From Typha latifolia (lineage: Eukaryota; Streptophyta; Magnoliopsida; Poales; Typhaceae), in the NCBI GenBank assembly GCA_019914945.1, contig CM034104.1, forward strand, positions 8,606,046 through 8,670,045: 64,000 nucleotides of DNA, given 5' to 3'. The translations under genes were made by a program, and so were the position numbers. Each line of letters begins with the position of its first letter. Position 1 is the first letter of the stretch. Below the pieces are notes generated by a model. It was not told the origin of the DNA. It searched no databases and was given only the letters and a program-made list of their open reading frames with translations. Of the stretch, positions 35,822 through 46,119 are shown piece by piece.

Positions 35822-36736
35822 TGATACGATTCGGACTTCACCGACGTCGTCTCGAGCATGGGTTCACTTTAGGAGTGTTTTTATTTCATGTTTTAGTGTT
35901 TAATTTCCATTAAAATAAGTTTTTTGTAAGTCGCGTTCGAACGCGGGTGGAGTGAGTTCGAACGCGGTTTGTGAACGGGGTTGTGAACGTGGAGAAGAGA
36001 ATGTACTGTGCGTTCGAACGCACTGTGAACGCCTGCATCGCGTTCGCAAATCCAGAAGAGCTAATTCGGTGCATTCGAACGCGGTCGGGCGAGTTCGAAC
36101 GCGGTCGGCGAAAATTGTGTTTTAGGGTTAATGTGAGTTGTTGGTTAGCCTATAAAAGGATGTGTAGGGCAACCAAAATCAGGATTGATTATTGAGATTG
36201 AGTTTTGCCTTGCCTCCTTCGTCTTCTTCGCTCCCGTTCTCTCAATCCCCGGCGACGCTGCTTCTAACCTCCCTCGTCCGGCTAATTACCCTAGTCCCTT
36301 AGGGGTGGCCCTCTTCTCCCCCTTCGTCCAATCTATCCAACACTTGCCCTAATCCTTCCATCAACCACAACCGTTCCACCATCACTTTTCACCGGTGCCA
36401 CCACATTAACGCCGGTCCACCACCATCCACCATTACCCAGGATCTCGTGCCTCGATCCACGAATCCAAAACAGAGCATCCTGATGTTCGTCCACTAAACG
36501 AACGATATCTCGAGATCCCCAACTCCGATTCGCCTGTAACTAGATTTGTTGGAAAGCTCTTTTACGAGGCTACAACATATCAAAATCTCACGTCGATCCG
36601 ACGACAGCATATTTTGGGATCTAATTTCAAAGTTCCATGCCAGATCGTATCAAGTTGGTATCAGAGCCTTAGCCTCAAAGAGAAGATCGTATCAATCTGG
36701 TATCAGAGCCTTAGCCCCAAAGAGAAGATCGTATCA
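35822..36736 (+). mobile_element. F2 LTR with 42-bp iterated 3' end
   Basis: It starts TGATACGATTCGGACTTC, carries the GCGTTCGAACGC array at 35933-36105 and a TATA box CCTATAAAAGG at about 36150. Its end consists of two 42-bp units (36644-36685, 36686-36727), each with TGGTATCAGAGCC, plus a third partial unit ending ATCGTATCA before the functional-position PBS. It lies against the preceding gag-protease piece without a TSD that I can find. Confidence 0.8.
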
Positions 36737-36739
36737 ATC

Positions 36740-36752
36740 TGGTATCAAAGCC
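36740..36752 (+). promoter_or_regulatory. PBS of the F2 element at 35.8 kb
   Basis: TGGTATCAAAGCC follows the third unit. The two upstream units carry the canonical TGGTATCAGAGCC, so the copy next to gag is the variant one. Confidence 0.75.
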
Positions 36753-36777
36753 ACCTTTCCTCGGACAAGCGCTTCCA

Positions 36778-36897
36778 ATGACGACAACCAGATCCATGGC
36801 TGCACGGCGAGATGATGAAGAAGAGATTCTCCCAATAGAGGAGGGAGAAACGATTGCAAGGACTTCCACCCGTGGAACCGCCCGATCTAATCAGAAT
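36778..36897 (+). pseudogene. gag start of F2 element, before an inversion
   Basis: The ATG opens MTTTRSMAARRDDEEEILPI and runs to ARSNQNT, nearly identical to the start at 42239. The next gag sequence is on the opposite strand (36900-37410), so the frame ends artificially. Confidence 0.85.
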
Positions 36898-36899
36898 AC

Positions 36900-37412
36900 G
36901 GACTCTTCTGTCGTTCCTTGGTATGCAAAGAATTGCTCCGCCCTATACAACCAATCGATCGGGTCGCCACCTTTGAACTTGGGGAATTCGAGACGCACGA
37001 CTTGTCCACGGATGCCATTGTCTCGTTCCGGAACATGTCCTTGTCTAACCGGGGGAGGATGCACCATGAAGGGTTGATGATCCCTCCTTCGGTTTTGATT
37101 AACTTGTTGTGGTTCCGGATCGTATTGACCCGCCCACGGATCTTGATCTCCAAGGCGGTCTCCATAGTGGTTCACCGTCGGATGGGTTCACTCGCAACTG
37201 GACTGGTGTAACCATCCTTGCTTGCCTCTGCCCATAGGGTGGTGGTAGCAGCGGCTCTTGTGGTTGCAAAGGCTGAACCGGTGGCGGTGGGTTCAAGGGG
37301 GTGGACTCGCGTCGTTGGGTCGATGGTGCTTTCCCGTTCGCCCGTAGTTCCCGCATCATCTCCATCATCATCTGGTTGTTGATGGCCAATTGCTCTGAAA
37401 TAGACCCCAATA
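36900..37412 (-). pseudogene. Inverted middle of the F2 gag
   Basis: The - strand encodes the continuation of the gag whose start lies at 36778 on the + strand: LAINNQMMMEMMRELRANGK, a Pro-rich linker, MVHPPPVRQGHVPERDNGIR, then VVRLEFPKFKGGDPIDWLYR and AEQFFAYQGTTEESVF. It matches the + strand gag at 33.9-34.4 kb. A block of about 510 bp has thus been turned around in place. A frameshift splits the linker. Confidence 0.85.
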
Positions 37413-37681
37413 TGGCTTAACCCTAGTCTTTTTTTATCTCTAATTCTTTTCATTTTGTCTTTCTTGCCTTATCCATCTCTACCTCCTCTATGGTTCTCGG
37501 CTTTGCCATTGCCACGACTTCATGTTCATCATAGTCTTCAGTCATCTATCACATCCACAAGTCACCATCTATTGCCAAGCCACCTCCATCAAATATTTGG
37601 CCTCCACTCACCACCCTCCATCACTAGTCATATTCTATTCTCAACCCTTGCCATGTTCAATTATCATTCACATTAGCCTTA
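37413..37681. other. Unassigned DNA left of Gypsy element 3
   Basis: CT-rich non-coding sequence without a recognised gene. It is the left flank of element 3; the same flank continues at 48318, as the CCTTA duplication shows. Confidence 0.6.
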
Positions 37682-38463
37682 TGATGGGTACTTATACCAA
37701 AAGATCGGCTATGGAACGATTACTTCAAAATCTAGATGTAGTGTAGGAATCAGTCTGCGCAACCGTGGAAAAATATTCATCAAATATTCTGCAGTAGTCA
37801 GCAAATTACGAATCTTAGTAGATTAGATCCGTAACTCCGTGATCTACAATTTTTGTATTTACATCCTTCGCAGATTCGAACTTCAACTGGGACGAAAACA
37901 CAGAATAACGTTGGTGATGGTGGTGGTAATGGGTGGAGTGAATGTTAGGGTTATGGATAGGTATGGAGATGGAGGTGGATGGTGGATGTGATTATGGGAT
38001 ATAGATGAAGGAAACAAAGTGATCGAGATCCCAAAGAAGAGGGGTGACTCGATAGTCGAGGGAGATTCGAAGTTAGGAGAAATCTTGCTAATGGTAGAGG
38101 TCGAAGGATGGTGAAGAGGGATGAGGGAGATAGATGATAGAGAGGCAAGAAATCAATATTCCAATCGCATAATGAATTTGGCTGCCATCCACATATTTAT
38201 AGATGCTAGCCAACGAGTCCTAATAACAATAAATAACCCTAATTCTAGAGGATTCCAACTGATCGCATTCGAACGCACAAAAGGCATTTTCTATATGTGT
38301 GAACGCGATCCAAGCATTCGAAACACGGGCGCATTACACGTTCTCTGAATTTGCAAACCTGATGTAGGCGTTCGCAAGGGCGTTCGAATGTGACCTACAA
38401 GAATTTTATTTTAATAAAAATAAACAACTAATGTAGTAAGAAAAAAATCATAACTAAATGTAT
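37682..38463 (-). mobile_element. 3' LTR of Gypsy element 3
   Basis: The 782-bp LTR begins (- strand) TGATACATTTAGTTATGATT at 38463 and ends AGTACCCATCA at 37682 beside the CCTTA duplication. The palindrome array at 38265-38395 is shorter than in the 5' LTR. Confidence 0.88.
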
Positions 38464-38469
38464 CAGCCC

Positions 38470-39640
38470 ACCACTCTTCCCCACCTTGCCCTCAAGGTGG
38501 AAAGTCGGGGAAACACTCCAAGATATCAGTCTCCAACTCCCACGTCACCTCATCGGATGGTTTACCAAGCCACTCAACTAGAATCTCCATGTCCAATCTG
38601 GTACCATGTCGTCGTCAATGCCTATCAAGTACATGAACTGGCTCTACGATCTTTGTCTCCTCCAATGACTCCGATAGAACTGATCCAATGACCTCATGAT
38701 CTCCAATCAGATCCCTCAGCAATGAAACATGGAAGACATGATGCACTCTCAACCCCTCCGACAGCTCCAAACGATATGCAACCGGACCAATACGCTCTAA
38801 CACCCGAAGCAGACCAAAGTAGTGATGAGCTAACTTTTTGTTACGCATCGAACGTAAGGTCACCTGTCGATACGGCTGTACCCTCACAAATACCCAACTG
38901 TCGATGTCGATCACCTCCCTATGGCTACGATTATAAACTTACTTCATACGGTTTTGAGCAAGTTTAAGATGGGCACGCAACCTCCTCAATGTTGCGTCTC
39001 TATCCATCAAGGCTAAGTCCACCTCCGTCCAATCTTCAGATGCCACTCGATCATAAATGCGTAACATCAAAGCCGTGAGTCCATACACCACCTCAAATGG
39101 AGTCATGCCAACGCTGCTATGGTAAGCGGTGTGATAAGACCACTCTGCCCACCGTAAGAACTCCAACCATCGTCTCGACATCTCTCCAACAAAACACCTC
39201 AAGTACTGCTCAATGCCTCGATTGACCACCTTAGTTTGGTCGTCCATCTATGGATGGTAAGCCAAACTAAAGTTCAATCGAGTCCCCTACAATTTGGAAA
39301 ACTTCGTCCAAAAGTCGCTCATAAATACATGATCACGCTCTGAGACTCGTGCGTGGCATGCCATATAATCGAGTAACATCTCTAACAAAATTTTCAACCA
39401 TCATCTTGGCTGAAAACGGATGTGACAATGCCAAAAAGTGCACATACTTGTTCAATCTATCAACCACCACCAAGATAATAGAATAACCACGTACTAGCAT
39501 TCGCAAGGGCTTTCCAAACACGGTCCGATATAGGTAAAGGCTGAAGTAATCCGGCCAGTTTCAATGTGGTTGCCTTAGCTCTTTGACAGACTTCGCAAGC
39601 ACGAACAAAACTCCTCACATCCCGCCTCAATCCTGGCTAC
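38470..39640 (-). pseudogene. Integrase and C-terminal tail of Gypsy element 3
   Basis: On the - strand: finger remnant SFVRACEVCQRAKATTLK, then a core with a deletion around MDFIEGLP (LVRGYSIILVVVDRLNKYVH). The second Asp is decayed (MPRTSLRA, in place of IVSDRD). DDQTKVVNRGIEQYLRCFVG has E to K at the catalytic Glu. It continues with ALMDRDATLRRLRAHLKLAQ and VHHVFHVSLLRDLIGDHEVI. The element is inactive. The tail before the LTR retains TTWYQIGHGDSS-like decayed chromodomain sequence. Confidence 0.83.
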
Positions 39641-40159
39641 GTACAACTCTGAGGATCCTCCTATAAGTCCTCAAGACACCCTCATAACTATCCTCTAGAG
39701 TTTGGTGGAAGTGCTCCTATAATTTTTGCTGCAATCTATCATTTGCGACCACCCGAATGCATCCGCGGTCAAGAAAGGGAAAGGTAGGAGAAGAATAGGC
39801 TGCAAGCTCGGCGGTATCGGGTTAGCGTGATAGTGCATCTACCGCTCTATTTCCCGTTTCCCTCTTGTATTATATTTCATAATCATACCCCAACAATTTT
39901 GTGACGCATCTCGGCTGTGCTGGAGTGTGTATATGCTGTCTCATAAAGTATGGAAGACTCCTTTGATCGGTTCGTATAATGAATTATCTACCAACCAAAT
40001 AAGGCGTCCACTTTGTCACCGCATGCGGAATTGGCAACATCTCTCTCATAAGTCGATAATTGCTGAGATTTTTATGATAAAGCCGTACTAAGATAGGCAA
40101 TGGGATGTCCTTCTTGTATTAGTACAGCTCCTATACCAACTCCCGACGCATCACATTCC

Positions 40160-40573
40160 ACAATGAACCCACAATGAACTCTTTGGTGAAGTCTGGTAGC
40201 GCTAAAACGGGTGCCGTCGTCATTGCTATTTTTAGTTTTTCAAAGGCTATAGTCGCTTCATCCGTCTATCTAAATGAGTCCTTCTTCAACACAGAAGTGA
40301 GAGGAACAACGAACTTGCCATATCCGGCGATGAAACGGTGATAGTATCTGGTCAGTCCCAAAAATCCTCTCAATCCAGTGCTAGTAATAGGAATAAGCCA
40401 AGTAGTCATGCATGCAAACTTTTGAGGATCCGCTGCTACACCTTCCGCTAAGAAGATTTGGCCGAAATACTCCACTTGTGATACTTCACTTGTGATACTC
40501 CCCTAGGCACTTGGACTTCTTGATCTTCAATTGATTTTGCTTCAACAAATTCAGCATATCCTCCAAATGCCGC
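40160..40573 (-). pseudogene. RT connection and RNase H start of Gypsy element 3
   Basis: The - strand reads EDMLNLLKQNQLKIKKSKCL, then [40 protein letters not shown] and KFVVPLTSVLKKDSF (open at 40475-40266). A short tandem duplication of CTTGTGATACT near 40477-40500 disturbs the frame. Confidence 0.8.
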
Positions 40574-41130
40574 CAAAAAATACCAAGACATACCTTCGCA
40601 AGAGAGACTAAAATATATTATTCATGAGGCCTTGAAAGGTAGCTGGAGCATTGGTGAGACGAAAAGGCATCACTCGGAACTCGTAATGCTCGTCCGAAGT
40701 CCAAAATGCAGTTTTGTGCACATCTACCAGGTGAACTCTAATTTGATGATACCTAGCCATCAAGTCAAGCTTGCTGAATATAGTCACCCCTGCAAGCTCG
40801 TCCAATAGCTCCTCTATAACTAAAATAGGATATTGGTCCTTGACGGTAATAGCATTTGGTGCTCGATAGTCGACACAAAAATGCCATGTTCCGTCCTTTT
40901 TTTGCACCAATAGCACGGGGGATGAGTATGAGCTATGACTTGGTTGTATGAAGCCTTGCTCCAACATCTTGGCTACCATCTTAGAAATAACTTCTTTTTG
41001 CAAATGTGGATATCGATATGGCCTCACGTTTGCCAATGCAGCCCCAGGTACAATCTCTAAGTGATGGTCCGCCATTCGCCTCGATGGCAACTCGTATAGC
41101 TCCTCAAATAATCCAAAAAAGTTATCTAAT
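40574..41130 (-). pseudogene. Reverse transcriptase of Gypsy element 3, catalytic motif deleted
   Basis: On the - strand, after the nested insertion at 41131, the RT reads [66 protein letters not shown] and [18 protein letters not shown]. Compared with element 2, about 40 bp are missing near 40574, which removes the FFDD motif and its neighbours. The open frame extends upstream into the inserted LTR, so its first 16 or so codons are not RT. Confidence 0.88.
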
Positions 41131-42197
41131 TGATACGATTCGGACTTCACCGACGTCGTCTCGAGCATTGATTCACTTTAGGAGTGTTTTTGCTTCATGT
41201 TTTAGTGTTTAATTTCCATTAAAATAAGTTTTCTGTAAGTCGCGTTCGAACGCGGGTGGAGTGAGTTCGAACGCGGTTTGTGAGCGGGGTTGTGAACGTG
41301 GTGAAGAGAATGTACTGTGCGTTCGAACGCGGTGCGTTCGAACGCACTGTGACTTCTCTCTCCTTACTTTAATAAATAAAGGAACGCTTGTATCGCGTTC
41401 GTAAATACCAACAGGCGCGTTCGATCACGCGTTCGAACGCCTGCATCACGTTCGCAAATCCAGAAGAGCTAATTCGGTGCGTTCGAACGCGGTCGGGCGA
41501 GTTCGAACGCGGTCGACAAAAATTGTGTTTTAGGGTTAATTTGAGTTGTTGGTTAGCCTATAAAAGGATGTGTAGGGCAACCAAAATTATTATTCATTAT
41601 TGAGATTGAGTTTTGCCTTGCCTCCTTCGTCTTCTTCGCTCCCGTTCTCTCAATCCCCGGCGACGCCGCTTCTAACCTCCCTCGTCCGGCTAATCACCCT
41701 AGTCCCTTAGGGGTGGCCCTCTTCTCCCCCTTCGTCCAATCTATCCAACACTGGCCCTAATCCTTCCATCAACCACAACCCTTCCACCATCACTTTTCAC
41801 CAGTGCCACTACATTAACACCGGTCCTCCACCATCCACCATTACCTAGGATCTCGTGTCTCCATCCACGAATCCAAAACAGAGCATCCTGATGTTCGTCC
41901 ACTAAACGAATGATATCTCGAGATACCCAACTCCGATTCACCTGAAACTTATTCGTTCGAAACCTCTTTTCCGGGCCTAAAACATATAAAAATTTCACGT
42001 TGATCCGATGGCGAAATATTTTGGGATCTTATTTCAAAGTTCCGTGCAAGATCTAGTCCAGATCTGAGAATTAGAAAAGATCGATCTTTAGCCCTAAAGG
42101 AGAGATCGTATCAAGCTGGTATCAGAGCTCCATAGCCAGAGGTGTGATCGTATCAAGCTGGTATCAGAGCTCCATAGCCAAAGAGAAGATCATATCA
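41131..42197 (+). mobile_element. 5' LTR of the non-autonomous element
   Basis: It starts TGATACGATTCGGACTTC. The palindrome array covers 41240-41515 and a TATA box CCTATAAAAGG lies at about 41557. It carries a 31-bp insertion near 41353-41383 (CTTCTCTCTCCTTACTTTAA..) that is absent from the 3' LTR. It ends with two 42-bp PBS-bearing units (42105-42146, 42147-42188) and ATCATATCA. Confidence 0.9.
42105..42197 (+). repeat. 42-bp tandem units containing PBS copies
   Basis: Each unit begins ATCGTATCAAGCTGGTATCA and holds a full TGGTATCAGAGC. The LTR end (ATCATATCA) is the start of the third unit, and the PBS at 42201 is its continuation. Confidence 0.92.
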
Positions 42198-42200
42198 AGC

Positions 42201-42213
42201 TGGTATCAAAGCC
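42201..42213 (+). promoter_or_regulatory. PBS of the non-autonomous element
   Basis: TGGTATCAAAGCC lies three bases after the LTR end defined by comparison with the 3' LTR and the CTAAT duplication. Confidence 0.85.
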
Positions 42214-42238
42214 ACCGTTCCTCGGACAAGCGCTTCCA

Positions 42239-42664
42239 ATGACGACAACCAGATCCATGGCTGCACGGCGAGATGATGAAGAAGAGATTATCCCAATAGA
42301 GGAGAGAGAAATGGTTGCGGGGACTTCCACCCGCGGAACCGCCCGATCTAATCGGAATACGGAAGAACCTGGTGTTCAAGCCGTGTTGGGGTCTCTTTCC
42401 AAGCAGATGGCCATCAATAATCAAATGATGATGGAGATGCTGCGGGAAATTCGGGCGTGGCCGAAACCTTCTTCAACAAGCAGGGCAATCACAAGGCAGC
42501 ATGGGGAACCCTCTGCAACATACCCAACATCCTCCACGGCCTCCCCATTCATCACAAAAGTAGGGGAGGGTTCGGCTATCAGGCAAGATCGAGCTTCTAC
42601 ACCTCGACCCATGGTTAGCCGCAACGAACGGCTGTCCGCTACAATGGGATCTCGACCATTGTAG
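42239..42664 (+). pseudogene. gag N-terminus of the non-autonomous element
   Basis: The open frame begins MTTTRSMAARRDDEEEIIPI and includes SLSKQMAINNQMMMEMLREI, as in F2 gag. After about residue 80 it departs from gag into Ser/Thr-rich sequence with no capsid domain and stops at 42662-42664. Without a capsid domain it cannot form particles. Confidence 0.8.
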
Positions 42665-43975
42665 CAGCCCTCGGAACCTCCACATCTTCCCATGCACCGA
42701 GACCTCGTCAACAAACCGTGAAGGGCTGGCTGCACCATTCCCGATCCCCGCGAAAACGGCGAGGAGTCTAGCTTCAAGGCGGCGGTTTCCATCGGCAAGC
42801 TCAACGGTTGGAAATGTTCTTTTGACGTCGAACGGAGTTCTTCGACGAGTCGACAACCGTGCGAACCACCGTTGAATGGAGGAAGACCACACGTGGCCAC
42901 CGGATATTCCTCATCGGGAATCCTCATCGGTGGTGAGGAGATGATCCCGACCGCAAGTTCCGGCACTTGGGCCGCCTAACACCACCTTCATTTGCAACCA
43001 CAGCGAGTCAGCAACTATGAAGAAATCATATATGGCCTCTAATGACCTTCCACCTTTCTCCTCGGTCAATCGAAAGTCGACCGCGATAGCGCCATCACCG
43101 GCGATAATGTTGCAGCTTTCCACCGAGCTACAACTCGAAGAAGAAGGCCACAATCTTCCAACCACGACAGCACCAGCCTCTGACAGCCTCGTAAAGACCT
43201 TGTGGGCTAATGCTTTTCTCACCCCAATGGTCGAAAGCTCCCTGCCATGGCTACGACAAAATGAAGAAGAAGGAGATGAAGATTTAGTTTTTGTCAACCT
43301 CAGCCTTCCACAGCAATCAACCGTCGCCACCCCAAGAGGGGCCTCACCAGCAACTATTTTAGTATTCCGGATGACCAAAGGCTCCTTGCCATGGCTGCAA
43401 CGGGACAGAGAAGGACCTGAAGATTTTATTTTTTAGGCCAACTTTGGCCTCCATCGACGCCGACTACTGCCACACCGTCGGGAACCCTACTTAAGCAACT
43501 ACTGGAGGTGGTCACTACTTAGACAAGGCTGCCACGTGCTAAGGCAACTCCTATGGCAATGGCTAATGGAGATGGAACTAAGAGAGAAAGATTAGGGATT
43601 TCAAATATTTTTGAAGACTCTAAGTGGTTAGAATTTCAAGAAGGCTACATTGTTGGGCTTGACCAGGTGGAATTGCTAGACATTAGTTGGGTTGGACCTA
43701 AGAGCCAAAGGGGTCAAGTCAAGTGGGAGTCATCTCTGGACTTCGGGACTCAGTTAAGTCAAATAAGGGACATGATTAGAAACCCTCTACTTGACTTAAG
43801 ACGAGTTTGCTTATACCAGGATACATTTGACTCGGATCCTAATCCATGGAGTGGGCGAGAATGATTATGAGCACAACCAACAATCGGTTTGGCTAGCTGA
43901 ACCTAACTTGAGTCACTTGGGAGAACCTAATCTGGATCCACCAACTGCATCTAACTCGACCTCCCGAGCGCAATC
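42665..43975. other. Unidentified internal filler of the non-autonomous element
   Basis: About 1.3 kb with no similarity to gag-pol that I can see. The + strand holds open stretches at 43017-43436 and 43553-43864, and the - strand long open stretches at 42421-42966 and 42911-43378. The 43017-43436 frame has two related segments (SLPWLRQNEEEGDEDLVF and SLPWLQRDREGPEDFIF). It may be captured host sequence or remnants of another retroelement; I cannot name it. Confidence 0.45.
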
Positions 43976-44418
43976 GGATGCACCAGATTTCTATTGCTGA
44001 ACTGACATTGAGTCAATTGGTTCGACCACCCGAGACCAAGTGGACTCAATGTAGATGGACCCGAATTTCACCTTGGACTAGTTGGAGTACGAGTATCCAA
44101 GCTCGACTGAGGATGAACCCCTTTGAGGCGGTTATGATCGCACTACCCCTATCTTGTGTTCCTACGAAAGACTCGCGGCGACGGATCGGATCGAGCTTGA
44201 CTTGGAACTTGCTAATCGAGAATCGAGCGGCTGATGCCCTTTCGCGCCAACCTGACACAAGTGAGCTTGCCTCTTTCTCGGCACCAACATTTCCTATATC
44301 TTCAGATATGTGGGAAACCAATGCAGAAGATCATACCATGGAGGAGCTAGAGTCAGATATCATGGATCGCTTTCCGAACTTCAAACATTGAGGACAAGGT
44401 TGCGGAAGCGTGGTGGAT
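43976..44418 (+). pseudogene. Residual pol end of the non-autonomous element
   Basis: The frame at 43978-44391 contains ENRAADALSRQPDTSELASF, typical of the end of Gypsy RNase H. It ends MEELESDIMDRFPNFKH, and the next frame reads EDKVAEAWW, matching the tail after the chromodomain. The integrase between them is missing. This end lies next to the 3' LTR as expected. Confidence 0.75.
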
Positions 44419-45413
44419 TCATACGATTCGGACTTCACCGACGTCGTCTCGAGCATGGATTCACTTTAGGAGTGTTTTTGCTTCATGTTTTAGTGTTTAA
44501 TTTCCATTAAAATAAGTTTTCTGTAAGTCGCGTTCGAACGCGGGTGGAGTGAGTTCGAACGCGGTTTGTGAGCGGGGTTGTGAACGTGGTGAAGAGAATG
44601 TACTGTGCGTTCGAACGTGGTGCGTTCGAACGCACTGTGAACGCTTGTATCGCGTTCGCAAATACCGACAGGCGCGTTCGATCACGCGTTCGAACGCCTG
44701 CATCACGTTCGCAAATCCAGAAGAGCTAATTCGGTGCGTTCGAAAGCGGTCGGGCGAGTTCGAACGCGGTCGACAAAAATTGTGTTTTAGGGTTAATTTG
44801 AGTTGTTGGTTAGCCTATAAAAGGATGTGTAGGGCAACCAAAATTATTATTCATTATTGAGATTGAGTTTTGCCTTGCCTCCTTCGTCTTCTTCGCTCCC
44901 GTTCTCTCAATCCCCGGCGACGCCGCTTCTAACCTCCCTCGTCCGGCTAATCACCCTAGTCCCTTAGGGGTGGCCCTCTTCTCCCCCTTCGTCCAATCTA
45001 TCCAACACTTGCCCTAATCCTTCCATCAACCACAACCCTTCCACCATCACTTTTCACCAGTGCCACCACATTAACGCCGGTCCTCCACCATCCACCATTG
45101 CCTAGGATCTCGTGCCTCCATCCACGATTCCAAAATAGAGCATCCTGACGTTCGTCCACTAAACGAACGATATCTCGAGATCCCCAACTCCGATTCGCCT
45201 AGAACTTGATTTGTTGAAAAGCTCTTTTCCGGGCCTAAAACATATCAAACTTTCACGTCGATCCGACGACGGAATATTTCGGGATCTTATTTCAAAGTTC
45301 CGTGCAAGATCTAGTCCAGATCTGAGAATTAGAAAAGATCGATCTTTAGCCCTAAAGGAGAGATCGTATCAAGCTGGTATTAGAGCTCCATAGCCAGAGG
45401 TGTGATCATATCA
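44419..45413 (+). mobile_element. 3' LTR of the non-autonomous element
   Basis: The 995-bp LTR starts TCATACGATTCGG (TG decayed to TC) and ends ATCATATCA beside the CTAAT duplication. It has one 42-bp PBS-bearing unit (45363-45404) inside its end. The palindrome array is at 44529-44770 and the TATA box at about 44815. Confidence 0.9.
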
Positions 45414-45723
45414 CTAATAAATTAGACAATTCAATGGTAATACCTGAACTCATTTGAGGCTCATCTCCTACTGGTCCTAACTGAAGAAGATAGGCCAAAT
45501 CATACGCACAAAGTAGCCCCACCATAGGTTGCATCGCAGGAATCAACGAAGACCGAACGCCATCAAACTGCACATCTTTGTTTCCTTATTTAAATTTTAT
45601 CCACATGTTCCGGAAATCAAATGTGATGGGTTCCAAACTCTGTAATCACTGAGTGCCAAGGACAATGTCCGCTCCTCGCAACGCTAACGAATACAAGTCC
45701 ACAATGATGTCGTGTTCTTGTAC

Positions 45724-46077
45724 CTAAATACCGACCTGGCTACACAAGCTCTCCACCTTAAGCTTCATGCCGTCTCCAATAGCAACGTCAAATCCCATGG
45801 TCGGTTTGGCATCCAATCCCAATCTCCTCACTAACCTCTTGTCTAGAAAGTTGTGGGTACTCCCAGAATCGATGAGGATGTGCACACAATGCTTTGTAAC
45901 GAGTCCGTCTACCCGTAACGTCCTCGACGCATAAGTACACGAATAAGCATGCATCAATATTTCAACTTTGATATCTTCCTCCATGCCCTCCTCAACGGCC
46001 TCCTCATGGACCTCCTCTGAACACTCTGTATCATCAACAACCTCATCATCCTCCTCGAGGCCGTCGATGAGCATCAC
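45724..46077 (-). pseudogene. Aspartic protease of Gypsy element 3
   Basis: The - strand carries an acidic linker (EEDDEVVDDTECSEEVHEEA) then KHCVHILIDSGSTHNFLDKR with an intact active site, and GFDVAIGDGMKLKVESLC. A stop after this point is followed by decayed family sequence to 45419, where the nested element interrupts. Confidence 0.85.
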
Positions 46078-46119
46078 ACTCCTGATCGGTATGGAACACC
46101 GATGACTGGGAGTGAAAGT

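Larger units (their letters stand above)
41131..45413 (+). mobile_element. Non-autonomous F2 Gypsy derivative, TSD CTAAT
   Basis: The 4283-bp element has two direct LTRs (41131-42197 and 44419-45413), a PBS, a gag start and the last codons of a chromodomain. It is flanked by a perfect 5-bp duplication CTAAT (41126-41130, 45414-45418) within element 3. It lacks capsid, protease, RT and integrase, so it must have used proteins of another copy. The LTRs differ mainly by one 42-bp unit and a 31-bp insert in the 5' copy. Confidence 0.92.

Noticed and set aside
35933..36105. Regular short repeats that could suggest a CRISPR array
   Set aside because: The repeats are a 12-bp palindrome with irregular spacing inside plant LTRs, with no cas genes; the genome is eukaryotic.
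42421..43378. Long minus-strand open frames in the non-autonomous element
   Set aside because: They overlap the sense gag start and show no known motif; GC-rich composition makes chance open frames likely. The region is noted as unidentified filler instead.
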